From Gonocerus acuteangulatus (lineage: Eukaryota; Arthropoda; Insecta; Hemiptera; Coreidae), in NCBI GenBank assembly GCA_946811695.1, contig OX328123.1:40827764-40891763 (forward strand): a stretch of 64,000 nucleotides of DNA, written 5' to 3'. The position numbers and the translations under genes are program-made. The first letter of the stretch is position 1. Every line of letters begins with the position of its first letter. Shown piece by piece: positions 33,306-46,800 of this stretch. The notes beneath the pieces are model-generated. The model had not been told where the DNA came from. It searched no databases and saw nothing but the letters and a program-made list of their open reading frames with translations.

Positions 33306-34774
33306 GGAGAGAGAGGACAGTCCAATTTCTTTGAGGCTACATTTCTGAGTGCAGATTACCTACACCTTCTTTATCCCAGCTTTCAACTATCTCTTTTCAA
33401 TGATAAAGGAAATTGTTATTTTGAAAAATAAAAACTTCCATATAGATTTTTTTTCTTAACCCGTAATTGTTATATCCTTTATCTGATTTTTAACAAAATC
33501 TCCTTAAGTCCCCAAAAGATTCCTCAAAAGTACATTTGTTTTCCATAGAGTTCATATCTTGTATGTGTAATTTTGAACAACAGTTTATATGTTTCTTTAA
33601 GTTGTTCAACTGACAGCACTTAAATACTGAAATGAAAGCATTGGTTTCATACAACTTTTGAATTATTTTTGAGGAGTCATATCACAATGCGATTGACTTT
33701 AATATAGTAATTATATAAGAAAGAATTGAAATCCTGTGTATATTAATGTACATCTCTAAAAAAAAACTGGAACAGCAGCTGCACCAACAATAGAAGGTAA
33801 CACATACTCAAAAAGCCAAACCGACTTAATTTAATCAGCAGAAGATCATGTCATTTTTCTTACAGTAACTAAGATGGGCTATTTTAAAAGCGGTGAAGTT
33901 ACAATTTTTACGAGCTTGCTGTGTCTTTATGTTCCATGGCTAACTTATATCATTAACCTCCCATCTTTAAAATTCATTTCCAATAGGATTTTAGCATTCT
34001 GTTGATATTACACAAGTTTGAAAGTGTTTATTATAGACATTCCACAAAACATTGTATTCCATGCTTATCTATTAAAAATAAAAATCTCTTAAGATTTGAG
34101 AATTTAAATTATTTATTTCATTGGTTATAAAATTATTAACAGATTTTGCTATATATACATCTTCCTTGTGTATAAAGAACCTCCTTTGTTAGATTTATCC
34201 TGTATGTGGTTTTCCATTTAAACAATGCTGATTTTTATAATTGTTCTTATACATTTTTTTTTAAATAAAATCATAGATGATCCTGCTTCTTTTGTTTGCA
34301 TTTCTGATATATTATGTACTTCCCACATGATCTTTTATTGTATACAAATATACTTCCTTTTCTTAATCACTCTATCAGAGTAAACAAAAAAATCATTGAT
34401 TTTATTTTTGCGGGATTCCTCCATCCCTCTATAGGTAGGAAACCCGCTTATAACATGTACTTGATGACAGAAACCATAGGTCCTATGAGTTTGAGACCCA
34501 ATAGAACATGAAAACACCAATTGTGTATTGGTTTCTTCACGCTCTAACAGACTCAAAAATGATCCTATTTTGATGAAATTTGTTACAAAAATACTTTGCC
34601 TCAAACAAAAGGGAGTAAAGGTTAATCAACAAACATTCAGCCAATCAAGGCATAAAAATGTTGCTTATGTTTGTGTTGAGGAAGTAATAAAAAAAAAAAA
34701 ATAAATAAATACTATAATCAGACATGGGCAGTTTTAAGATTTTCATATATTTCCTATTTATTTATTTATTTATT

Positions 34775-34880
34775 TTTTTTATTTTTTTATTTTTTTTTTT
34801 TTTTTTTACGGCGCTTTGACAACTAGGCCATTAGCGCCGACATACAGGGTGGAGCGAGGAATTTTCCCAACAAGCTAATA
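34775..34880 (-). mobile_element. Family 1 SINE, 3' part
   Basis: A T-rich tract, then TTACGGCGCTTTGACAACTA, then CATTAGCGCCGACATACAGG and GAATTTTCCCAACAAGC. It is the reverse complement of the family 1 3' body. Confidence 0.65.
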
Positions 34881-36127
34881 GTGGAGATTATGGACAAAAA
34901 TCATTAGCCACTAGTTATTCTCAAATAAACATTTTTATTAATTGAAATCAACTCAAAACAAGGTACCAATAGTGTAATAATGCAAACTATACAGCTATAA
35001 TAATATTAATTGTAATATTGATAGAAATAATATAGCAGGTAATAATATTATTAATAACAATATTATAAAATATAATATAACTGTAACATATAATGTAGTA
35101 ATAAACTCTTGTTTATGTCTGCCTCTAAGGTAGCCAGAAGGGCCATCAGAACGAAAATATATTTTTTCTTGATAAAAATTAATAACAATTTCTTTTAAGT
35201 CGATATATTGTTTCAACCAGTATTTATATAAGAGTTTTTTCTCTGCGGTGAACACTTTCCCACATTTTTTACATTTAATATAAGACTAAACTGGCAGTCT
35301 TTCTAATATTGCTTAATATTTCTTTAGAAGCATCCTGCAGATCAAATTGAATCATTTGCCCGAGGATTGATACCGTATTCTTGGATTTATCCATATTTTT
35401 TCAAATTTGGAAGAAAAAATAAATTGATGGATCTAAAAATAAAAATCTTTGGAATCGGCAAATTTCAGCAAACTAAATTGCTGTCAGTACATTATACTTG
35501 AGGTCTAAAAAACTTGGGATGTTTTCAGATGAAGTTTTTTTGCTATGGTCAATCAAAATTTTGTACATAAGAAAAATGTCAAAAATTAATGAAGAATAAT
35601 TCAGGATAAATAATAAGGGAGTAATTTTCTGCATGTTTGAATTTCATCAAAACTAATATGTTGAAATTTTGGTTACGTTTGGAGATAAGGAAGGGTTAGA
35701 ATAAAATATTTTATAAACAGGCATGAAAAGTTTTGGGAACTTTGTATACTTTCATTAATATCTCGAAAATGGTTTAAAATCTTGGTAAGCAAAAGGTTAC
35801 CATTCGAAAGCTTAGTAAATGCTGTACAAAAAAGGTTCTGAAGAAAGTTTTGATTAAGCGATGTCAATCGGAGAAATAAGTGCATAAAACTTAGAAGTTT
35901 GATAAACGATAATTGATTTCGTTTATTTGAACGGTTCTTTTTGTCTTTTTTTTTTCTTGTTTTTTTTTATTACTTCTAGTAGGTGAATGTATTTGTCAAT
36001 AAAACAGGATAAGTAAAATAAGAAAAAAAAAAATATATATATATATATATTGTTATAAATATAGCTTTCCAAGAGAGAGATTCGAAAACGCCTTGTGAAT
36101 ATTTTTTTCTCTATTTACCTCACTTTT

Positions 36128-36215
36128 GAATTGTTTTTTTTTTTTTTTTTTTTTTTGTTTTGTTTTGCATTTACCAGTAAACTGCTAATAGCCTAAGCAG
36201 CCGATGCACAAACAA
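36128..36215. mobile_element. Short retroelement tail with poly-T
   Basis: About 20 T, then GTTTTGTTTTGCATTTACCA, then GCTAATAGCC. A similar T-run plus GTTTTGTTTGGTGCATCTAC and GGTCATTAGC occurs at about 7675-7730. Probably the A-tailed end of a SINE on the minus strand. Confidence 0.45.
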
Positions 36216-37835
36216 GATAAGAAAATGGGAAAGATATTTATAATTTTTCACAAAAGAAAAACAAACTAATAACTGTATCTATTCCTCTTTTTTTGTCTCT
36301 GTTTACCTTAGTTTTTAATTGTTTTTTTTTTTTTGTTTTTTTATCGATTTGCCTTAGTTTTTAATTGGTTGCTGTTATTTTGATTGCATTTTTTTCAATA
36401 AAAAGTGACAAGTAATTGAGAAGCAAGTTTGCATTTTGAAATGACTTTGAGAGCCTTGCTTTAGATTGAGGAATTTCCACTTCTAACCTGTGGGCGTTAA
36501 CAATTTTCATGAAATATAAAAATATAAAATGTAAACATTCTCCGTGTAGAGTCAGACATCTGCTTGAGTTGAGGTACTAGGCAGGCTTCAGGTAGGCTTT
36601 TATTGCACTTCATAAATCTAGATGCATCCTAGGACAGCTGACAGTTACTTTACCTTTAGGATGTCACGCAGCCAAATGCTATAGTAGAAATATAATTATA
36701 TTTTGTGGCTGTATGTGGCGTAGTTCATTAAAAAATAACACTACTTTCTCATTTTCTTGTACAATTTTATTTTTTTTTAATTGTATTTAACTGTAAAATG
36801 AGTAGTTTAGTATTTTTAATTGCATTTAACACTAAAATGGATATGTTAGTAAAGCAAGTTAAGTAAATTAGAAACATAGTCGTAGTAGAGTCTTCGTAGA
36901 GCGAAATTTGGGACGGCGGAAAGAGTAATTTCCGCTGAGGATAGTTTCTTGTGCCTTGCCAACAATCTTGCTTTTCTTGGGAATATGTGTTTTCATTATG
37001 AATGATATAAACAAAGTAATATCTGTTTCTTTTCTAAGTCTACAAAATGACACTAGGGATAAGAACGGAACCGCGCTAAGATGATGCAGTTCCTGCGAGT
37101 CGGAATTTTTTTTTTTTAATAAGATTGATGATTTAATGCTTAATTTTTTTTTTTACAGTATAATATTTGGATTCATAAAATAATTGATTGAAGAAACAAA
37201 TAAATATATAGCAGAAAATATTTTTATTTGCATTAAAGCCACAAAAACGTTTTCATCTTTTCTCATGTTAGCCCACTGAGCTAACAGGAAGCAATAGTCA
37301 CAGCGAGTCACCACTACAGAATCAACAACCTCTATGACCAACATGAAAAAGAAAGTATAAATGCATGTATTAATAATTAATAAGTAACAATAAAACTTCT
37401 AGATAAGATGTATTACTACATAACACCGATATCAGAACAAAACAATATATACAGATGATGTAAAAATATACATAGTTGATGTAACCTCATTAGGAAAAAA
37501 AAACAAATTCAATACTCACATAAACTTTATAAAATACGAATCCAAAGTAAAATTACAATACAATTGTGGTTGATTGGCTGGCGAAGGTTGATCATAGTAA
37601 ATAGGATGCAAAGCAGGTCAAACACCTCACTATTTACTAAAATTACAATCTATATACCTGAAGCAGGCAGTTCTTAAAGTGCTTTTAAAATATAAGCCAA
37701 ATATTTAGAAGATTGGACCAAAAGTTAATTTTGCTCAGTGAAATCATAGCACAAGCTAGCTGTCAAATTAGAAGTGCTTGTTAGTGTACACAGTCCATGT
37801 GCTGATTATCGTTAACTTTAGTGAAGAGACTAGCT

Positions 37836-40800
37836 CTAACGAGGATTTCCCATTCGCCCTCCTGTAGATTTTGCTATCCAGTAATATATCAATATACAGA
37901 CACTCCTTGTGAAGTAATATAGTACTTCAGAAACACTGATAAAGCTGCAGCCCAAGAACAAGTTCCCCACACCGCCAATACTCACTACAATAGATATCAA
38001 AAAAATAACAATTTAAAAATTCTGTCATTGCGAATATTTAATTATATATTTTGGATAAAAATAGTTAATAGAAAAAAGAAAGAACAGGAAAATGCTTGAC
38101 ACACCTATGAGGTTTTCACTAGAGAATGATAATTTCCTTTTGTACTTCATAGCTCCATACTTTGCATAGTAGATATCCACTAGCCCAGTCACATTGCGTC
38201 CCAAAATATGATTTTTCTTTAGCCTTTTTATCCCTATATCATACCAGGTCTCTTCACAACCAGATTGGCAATCACAGTCTGGATAATCCTTGATCTTGGG
38301 TTTTTTAAAACTAACAAGTGACGGAGCCTTTTTTTGAAGGGCACCTAAAATTATTTGATTTGATTTCAATTTAATAACAAAAAAATAAGCTTTATTTTTA
38401 AAGATTAAAAGATATTTTTCAAAATAATTGCTATACTCAATTTGTAATTTTTGTTCCTTCCTTCCTAAGGTCTTTGATCATTAAAAAAAATCAAAATAAA
38501 ATACAACTTTTCTTTTCACCAAGATTTTTAGGTTTCATTTAAAAAATTAACTAAACTCTTTAGTAACTGAATTTTAAAATACTTTAATTTATGGAGGAAA
38601 CATCTCTTGGGCAATCAGGCTTTCAAATTTTGAATTAAGTGTTGATGAGTAGTTGCAATTTTGGTGTAAATTACGATGTTTTTTTTTTATTAGAATTAAA
38701 TAAATATTTAAAAAATACATGAAATAGTTAAACTTGGCCTTCTGGAAAAAATATGTATTTAAAGGAAAACTAATATACCATTTCATGAATTATTGTTAAT
38801 TCGTTTTGAAAAAAAAAAACTTAAAATATTTCTAAGCAATATTTAGAATTGTTGAATGTAAATTAATTTATGTTTTAAATTTTTTTTTTTTTTCAATTTA
38901 TATTAGTTCGATAATTTAGAAATGTCTTTCAAGAAAGTATTCATTTTTCATTTAAATTTTAACATGCATTATAATTAACTCAGAATTTTAGGACGGGTTA
39001 TCTAAAGGTTACCACCCTTATCTGGCCAGGATAGGGGTGAGGCCTTTTCTTTTTTCCAAAGAAAAGTCACCACCCCTAGAGGGAATTGAACCCCATTAGG
39101 GGTGGTGAAAAGATAGCAATACAATTAGCTTAGGGAGACCCAGTAGCCGTGAGGGTTAAGGCGTGAGCTCTTAACACTACATGCCAAAGGTCGTGGGTTC
39201 GATTCCCACTAGGGGCGGTGGCTTTTCTTTCGAAAAAAGAAAAGGCATCACCCCTATCCTGGCTAGAAAAGGGTGGTAACCTATAGATAACCCGTCCTAA
39301 AATTCGTAGTTAATAATAAATGGACGTTAAAATTTAAATAAATAAACAATTAGCTTAGGAGAAATGGTTAATTACTAAAAAATATTACCATAAGTTAACG
39401 CAAATATTTAGTTCAAGTATGTAAAACATGCAACATATTTCAAAGAATAATTGGGTCAGAACAAATTGAGTTTGTAATTAACCTAGGAAAATTCTGTCAG
39501 GCAGGAGCTGCATTACTATGAACATTTATCAGAAAGGTCATATAGTCCAGCCACCTAAGACATCGAGATCGCAAAAAAACGCGTAACGCTGATTTTTCAG
39601 GGTGTTGTTCAGGACCACCCCAGTAGTGTGCACCCAATTTGTCAGCTTCGAAAAACCTGTGCTAACTGCGCAACAGTCAAAATACATTAAAATTTTTGGA
39701 CATTGTTTTGTTTTTTGCTTGTAGCTCCTAAACCGTGCATCGCACAACAATTTGTATTCTTTGCTTTTTAAAAGTAGATAAAATTTAATAACTTGTGGTG
39801 CTAAAACGAACTTTTTAGGTAGAATAACTTCCGAGATACAGCTCTTCAAAGTTTGGCTACTTTTCCCAAAAAGTGCAAAATTTTACTATCAGGCGTGTTT
39901 GGAGGGATATGCAGGCCGGAATCATCATCATACAAAATACTCTTCAGAATAAAAGTTATAGTAAATTTTATTAGCTTCAATTGAAGCGCAATTCGAAGTC
40001 TATAGGCCCAGTGGGTGTCTAGTTATCATTAAAAACCAAACAGTGTCCTTGTTTGGACTGGCTGAGCCTGGCAATAGCACGAACCATTACAGCCCGTATC
40101 AAACATTTTTTTCTATTCTATTCTATTATTACTTTTTTTAATGGACTAGGGGGTGGAGAAAGGGGTAGATGGGGGGATGTGGTAGTGGTGAAATGGGGGG
40201 GGGGGTCAGAAACCCCACCATAACTAGTTCCCCTGTGACCCATATTTTAAATTGATTGTTTTGGGTAATGTAGTTTTAAAAAATAGTTATCAATACTAAT
40301 AGTTATTGAAATACTTGTCATTTATTACAATAATACAATACTCATCGAAATTACATAAATATTTCTTTAAAAAGAATAGTACTGAATTGAAGTTGAAGAT
40401 GTGAAAATGAGAACGTTTACAAAATTCAAATTTATGTAGTTTTTATTTAATAAGGAAAAATAAAAAAACTTAAGGCTTACATTAATTGCAAATAATGCAG
40501 TCTATAGGCCCAGTGGGTGACTAGTTTTCTTTAAAAATCAAACACCGTCCTTGTTTGGACTGGCTGAGCCTGGCGAATAGTATGTGGTAGTGGTAAAATG
40601 GGGGTGTTCAAAATTATCGAACAGTGGTATCATTAATTGCAACAGACCACTCAAAAAGATTTCGGTTCCACCATCAATGTAATTACTGTAATATTTTATA
40701 TTTATTTGTTTCACCTCTTTACATCTTTAACCACTAATTACTTGCCTTGGGTCATATTGACCTGAATGTATTTGTTTATTCGATCTTTGCCCTTTAATTA

Positions 40801-43800
40801 TTTCTAATTGTCTGCCACTTCCATTGTTATCTCCTAGCATTTTAGGGCAGGCCAATAGGCCTGTAAATAATTTTCTTGAAGTAACCTATAAAAATACAAA
40901 ATATGCATGACTAGTTTTGTCTTTTAAATCTTTAATGTACAGCTGGAGGCCCGGTGGCCTTGAGTGCTAGCAATCCTTGCCTGGCATGGGTTCGATTCCT
41001 ACTAGGGATGGTGGCTTTTCTTAGGAAAAAGGAAAGGCATCAGCCCTATCCTGGCTAGAAAAGGGTGGTAACCTATAGATAACCTTCCTAAAATTTGTTA
41101 ACAATAATAAATGGATGTTAAAATTTTAACAAATAAATAAATAATGTACATCTGACTCAATTATTAATTTTAATCTAGAGGACCCCCCCTTATCATTAGC
41201 AACATTCCTTCAGAATGTGCTAATATCTTTTTACCAATATGTAAAATATAAAAATCATACTATATTCTTTTATAAGTTAAATCTTGAGTATTTGACAGCA
41301 GAGATTAGTTAAATCATCTCTATGGTGTTTGGTAAATAGATTGTAAACATTACACATTGATTATACACTGTAAACTACTTGGCAAATTTGAAATTTGGCA
41401 GTTCTTAAGTTTACTATGAAGAAAATCCTTATCTTTTTTTTATGATGCATCGACATCCAGGCCATCCATGATTGTCGGGTTATCTACAGGCCTTGAAATG
41501 AAAAAACTCAGCCTGCTGCAGGCAGGACTCACTGCAATAGAAAAAAATAATGATGTGAATGACCATACACCACCATTTGGTCTCCATAAATGTTTGTAGG
41601 TAATTTGATTTTGGCTAGTGCCACAATAACATTTATGGAGACCAAATGGTGGTGTATGGTCATTCACATTCTTATTTTTTTCTATTGCAATGAGATCATT
41701 ATCCCTACTATCTTGTGCCACAAAATGAAACACAACTATGCAAAAACTTAATGAGAAAGTATTAATATGGGTTGTAATAACTGTACCTACACACACACAT
41801 TTTCCAATTTTCTCTTACTAGTGTGTCTTTATTTAATATTCTATTAAATGATATACTATTATGTAGAACAATATAATGTCCTTACCAGCATATTTTGTTA
41901 TGCAGAAAAACTGGCTGAGCTTACACAATGGAACTTTAATCCAGGGATCTGCAAAAATAAGCCAACAAATTAATGACATTGATAACCCTTTGTTTAAGCC
42001 AGGAAAAAGGCAATTTTCTAATTATTCCATATTAAAAAAAAAAGTAAAATTAAAATTGTTTATTAATTAGTCATATATTAAATTTGGAACATTCTTGATG
42101 AGTTTGTGATGATACTTTCTGTTATTTTTCAGTATTTATCTCCTAAATAAGATTTACATTACCAAGCACATAAAAAAGTCTGCTGCATTAGTAAGAATGA
42201 ACAGCATTAACACTATAGACGACAGAATAATCTTTTACCCATAAATAGTTAATTCACAACACTTTAATCATTGCAGCACAAAATGCAGTCAAGTCTATTC
42301 AAACGCATAACGCAGCGGAGAGCACGATGACAACCATTGTGGCGGTCAGGCTAGGAGGAAGATCACTAATGTATGAAATTTCATTACAATCTGAGCTTGC
42401 GATCATAAATATATGCATCAAAATCAGTAAGCTGTTAATTTAAAATAAAAAAAAAAAAAAAAAAAAAAGAATAGGACAGTTTCATTTTTATCTCCGGGTA
42501 TTTTTATATCAAAAATTATACTTTTCTGAACAAAAACTGGTAACTATATAAATGCATGTTTACACATTTGTACAAATGGTATTTGTTATTTGTAATAACA
42601 GATTGTAAAACATGTATATTTTGAATTTGAACCATTTATTTGTTTATTATGGGTGGGAGAAAAGCAGTATATTAAAAATGTTATTATGCAAATGAAAATT
42701 CATGATAAAAATATAACATGGGTATAAATACTAAGGACATAAACAACTGAGCACATTAAACAGTTATCAGTTCAATAAATAAAATATTTATATATAAAGG
42801 AACAGCCTCAGCAAAAGACACATGAAATTGAATGTAATGAATAAAGGAAAGTTACTGTAAAAGAAATATGGCTGGCATCTGCACATCTTTATTATGAAGT
42901 TGTTTCTGCAGGTTAGGTAGCAGGAATTAAGGCTGTAGGATTGAGTTAGGAGAACACCGCTCTCTTGTTGGAGTATACACTGCCTATCATTTGTATCGAT
43001 TCTACCTAGCTTCTCTTCACTCTGGAGCATGACTGGTTTTACCTCGATCTGGAGGCTTTCTCCAGGTAATGTTTCCAGCAGTGTTCCACTACCTGCTTCC
43101 GGATATTCGTATGCAGTACTCACAAGAACCTAAGGGAATAATACGTAATGTAAAGGAATCCTTATGGATTGTAGACAACTAAATGTATTTGGGATTAAGC
43201 AAATTGGCAAAATAATAATTAATTATTATATTAGTAATTAAAGTGATATTGATTTACTGTTTAATTTTACTCACATCATCTCGGCACTAATGGCCAAAGA
43301 TTTGTCGGTGCGCCGTAAAAAAAAAAAAAAAAATTGGAAAGCATGGAATAGAAACAGTTATCTTGATGAATAGGTGAAGGGTATTAATTTATAATACCAA
43401 CCTGGTTGAGGAATAACCCTTCAAAGCTCAAAAAAATACTTTTATTTTATCATCACTACGTATCGGACTATTCGTCCATCTTCAGGAGACCCTTTTTTAA
43501 CACTAGCTTGGTTAATAGACTATTAACCAAGCTAGCATTAAAAAAGGATCTCCTGAAGATGGACGATTTGTCCGAAATGTTGTGATGATAAAATAAAAGT
43601 ATTTTTTTGAGCTTTGAAGGGTTATTCCTCAACCTGGTTGGTATTAGAAACAGTTATCATTTTGTTCAGGCATTTCGTGAAAATTGTAAACTTCTATTCC
43701 AATGAAATCTCAAAGAAATGCAAGATTGTCGTACATTCAAAGTATCCTAAGCGGAAATTACTCCTTCCGCCTATCCAACGTTCACCCTAGGAAAACACTA

Positions 43801-46800
43801 TTGCAAATACGTTTTCCATTTACTTAACTTGTTTAGCTAAAATATTTATTTTAGTGTTAATTGTAACTAAGAATACTAAAATCCTCCATTTTCAACATGT
43901 AGAAAATATTTCAACTGAATCCAACGATTCTTAGTAATCCAACCGAAATTAGTTAGAAACTAATTTTATGCACTTTTCTCACAAACGATTATAAGCCTAT
44001 TCAGTTTTTCGTTGCCCTTCTGACTAGTAACTACCTGCTTGGAGTTTTCTCTCCCCCTTAAAGTGTTCTGAAAATATTGAGAAGACAAAGTCGTTTGCAG
44101 TTTGCATTTCAGAGCAGCCTTTCATCCTGTTCCAATGACAGCAAGCACCATATGATGCTCATTAGTTTTTATGTGAATGATGAAGCAACTTTTTTTTTTT
44201 TAATTATTCCTACAATGTTATAAACATTAAAACAAAGTATCAATTGTAAAAAAAATAATGTCAGATGGGAAGTAAATTAAAATCAATCGCAGTGGTAGCC
44301 CAAAGTGAGCCAAAATGGCGGCAGAACTGAACATTTTAAACTTAAATACATAATTAAGAGCATTACACTTTAATAAAACTCTAAGATCTTTGAAAAGCTT
44401 CATTATAATTAATATCACAGAATACTTACTGATACAGCAGGTAGAAATATTTGTCCATCTTTTAAAAAATTTTCTGGTGTTTCAATTTGTTTAATAAAAA
44501 TGGACAATCCTGAGAATGAACCAGAGAATGTGAGAAATTTTGGTTGGCAGCTTATTTTTTCTTTTTTCAAATTATGCTTAGTTAAATCATAAATTGAACT
44601 GTAAAATAGTTATTGTTAGGATAATGTGATTACCAAATCTAGCAAAACATACAGAATATAACTATAATATTTAAATAATGAAAATCAGAACTCCCTTAAC
44701 TCTGAAATAAGACGAGGAAATTTGAAAGCTTAGGTTATTTTATTATTATTTTTTTTTTTTTTTTTAATAAAAACATCCTTCTACTAAAAAAAAATAAAAA
44801 AAATTAGAAGAAATGATATTTGCTAATTATAAAAATATAAAAGAAGACTGAAATACAGACCATATATTCCGAATTTAAAGAAATCCTCTGAACATTATTT
44901 AGAGTATAGTGTCCAAAAAAATGGGTACAACATAAATTAAGATTATTCAGAAGCTCTGTTACATTTACCACCCTGACTGATTTTTTTTATTTATATATAT
45001 AAACAAACATCATCCAGCATATTAGTCCAGTCTATACCACTGAGCTAACATCACCCCCTCTGTTATATATAGGCAGAATCAATTTCAAAATCAAAGTAAG
45101 AAAAGTCTGTCTCACATTAACAATACTATCGAAAAAAAAAATTATTAATTCAATTGAATATTGAATTTCCACAATAATTCATTTAAATATTTGTTTGATG
45201 CTATGAGCATGAAAGAGTTTTAATGTTGTAGTGGTCACTTACTCAACTAATAGGCTTAAAATAACTTAGCATAACTAATTTAAGCAAATAATATAAATTA
45301 TATGAGCAAATCACCTTGCTGTTGTAGAGCTCCGTAAATAAATAAATAAACAAAATAAATAATTTAAGAAATAAATATGCTCTTTAGTAACATTATTTAT
45401 TTATTCATTCTGAATTTGTTTTGTATGTTTTCTAACATTCACCTAGTGCCTTTTGGAAATGTAATAATAAATGTATCAGGTCATCCCATAAGTAATGTCA
45501 GTTTTTAAAATTCTTTCTGTTTATGTTCCCTCCTTTTCAATTTATTTTTGTTTATTATAACATTAAATAAACTTCTATCTATCATGTTTTTATTGCTGAA
45601 ACTTATTTATTCTGTGCTGAAATTTCATTTGAAATGGATCTCCTGCAGACAATTTTGGAGTGCCACCTACAGTTTTATATTCTTAAATCAGGAGTTTTAA
45701 TAAAAGGATATCACCTCTTCTTTTGGCGATCAAATTCCCAGCCTTGATTATGGAGTGTTAAAGTTCATATATTACCATTTAATGGCTAAGTGGCGAATGA
45801 GATGAGAGGACCAAGAAGTCTCATCATCACATCTGCTGCTTCCTCAAGGCGTGTCGCCCTCCCTCCTCTCTTAATACTTTTGTTTCTTAAATTTATAGAT
45901 CGCTTTTATTTTCTTTAAGATTACAAGTAAGTAATGATAATAAGTTAAAATTGTATCACTCTCTTTCTATTAACCATAATGCATATATATAGCTTATTTG
46001 TTTTAGAATTAGTTAAGTATATACCAGTGTTGATTGTCAGCAGATGTAAAATCATTAAAAGAATAGCAGAAGCCTTCTTCAGTTGGTTGAATCGTAAATA
46101 AGTTGCAACAATCCTCTGAATTTCCATGCCAAATGCAATTATCCATCAATTCTTGGCAACGTGGAAGCACCTTAAATAGTAAACTCTGTACTAACGTTTT
46201 GAATATTATTAATAATTTTCAAAACAAATTCAACTTTTAAACTTACTGCAAGCATAAAGTCAGTGATATTCATACTATCAAATATCTTAAGCTGATTTTT
46301 ACTAGCCTTTAAGTATTTTTTCATTTGAGCATAAATTGGAAATTTGAATAAATATAATGCACTGATTATATTGTATAATGTTTGGTTTGTTAGAGCATCT
46401 TTTCCTTGCACATATCTGTAATTAATAATATAAATTTTTAGATTAGTCAGTTTCATTTTATAGTAATTAAATTTGAATAGTATTTTCTTAAAACAAATTG
46501 TCCAAAGATCCCAAAATTACCAAATTTCCTTCAAGAATCATTATTTTATTTATTTGTAAACAGTAAATAGCATGTTTCATTATCTTTGGTGTTCATGATT
46601 TGTAGGGTGTAAAATAGAAAATCTTAATATTTTGAAATTTAACTGTTTCCTCTTTTTGATAGAAATGCCCACAGGAATGAAATTACTTTAGAAACCGAGT
46701 TTTACAAAAAAAACAACCAAGGCATATTGACAAACTTATTCCACAACTAAAGGCTTCTAATCCTTAATTAGTGGCGTCGGGTCATATTGACCCGAATGTA

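Larger units (their letters stand above)
32765..37835. other. Spacer between the two DEG/ENaC genes
   Basis: AT-rich, about 5 kb. Contains a ribozyme-like fragment (33255-33305), a SINE piece (34775-34880), poly-T tracts and a repeat at 36770-36990 shared in inverse form with 43735-43900. No convincing coding exon. The promoter of ppk-A should be at its left side (just above 32725). Confidence 0.6.
43392..43646. mobile_element. Fold-back element with a ribozyme-like motif in each arm
   Basis: Two arms of about 125 bp (AATACCAACCTGGTTGAGG at the left, its inverse at the right) meet in a centre GCTTGGTTAATAG...CTATTAACCAAGC. Each arm contains a CTGAAGATGGAC hammerhead-like core. It lies in ppk-B intron 6. 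The architecture matches the larger element at 2060-2800 although the sequence differs. Confidence 0.7.

Noticed and set aside
34314..34604. Overlapping frames of 65 and 89 codons
   Set aside because: AT-rich chance frames on opposite strands with no conserved motif.
41440..41796. A 118-codon minus-strand frame
   Set aside because: It runs through both arms of the 65-bp hairpin; the frame is a by-product of the inverted repeat.
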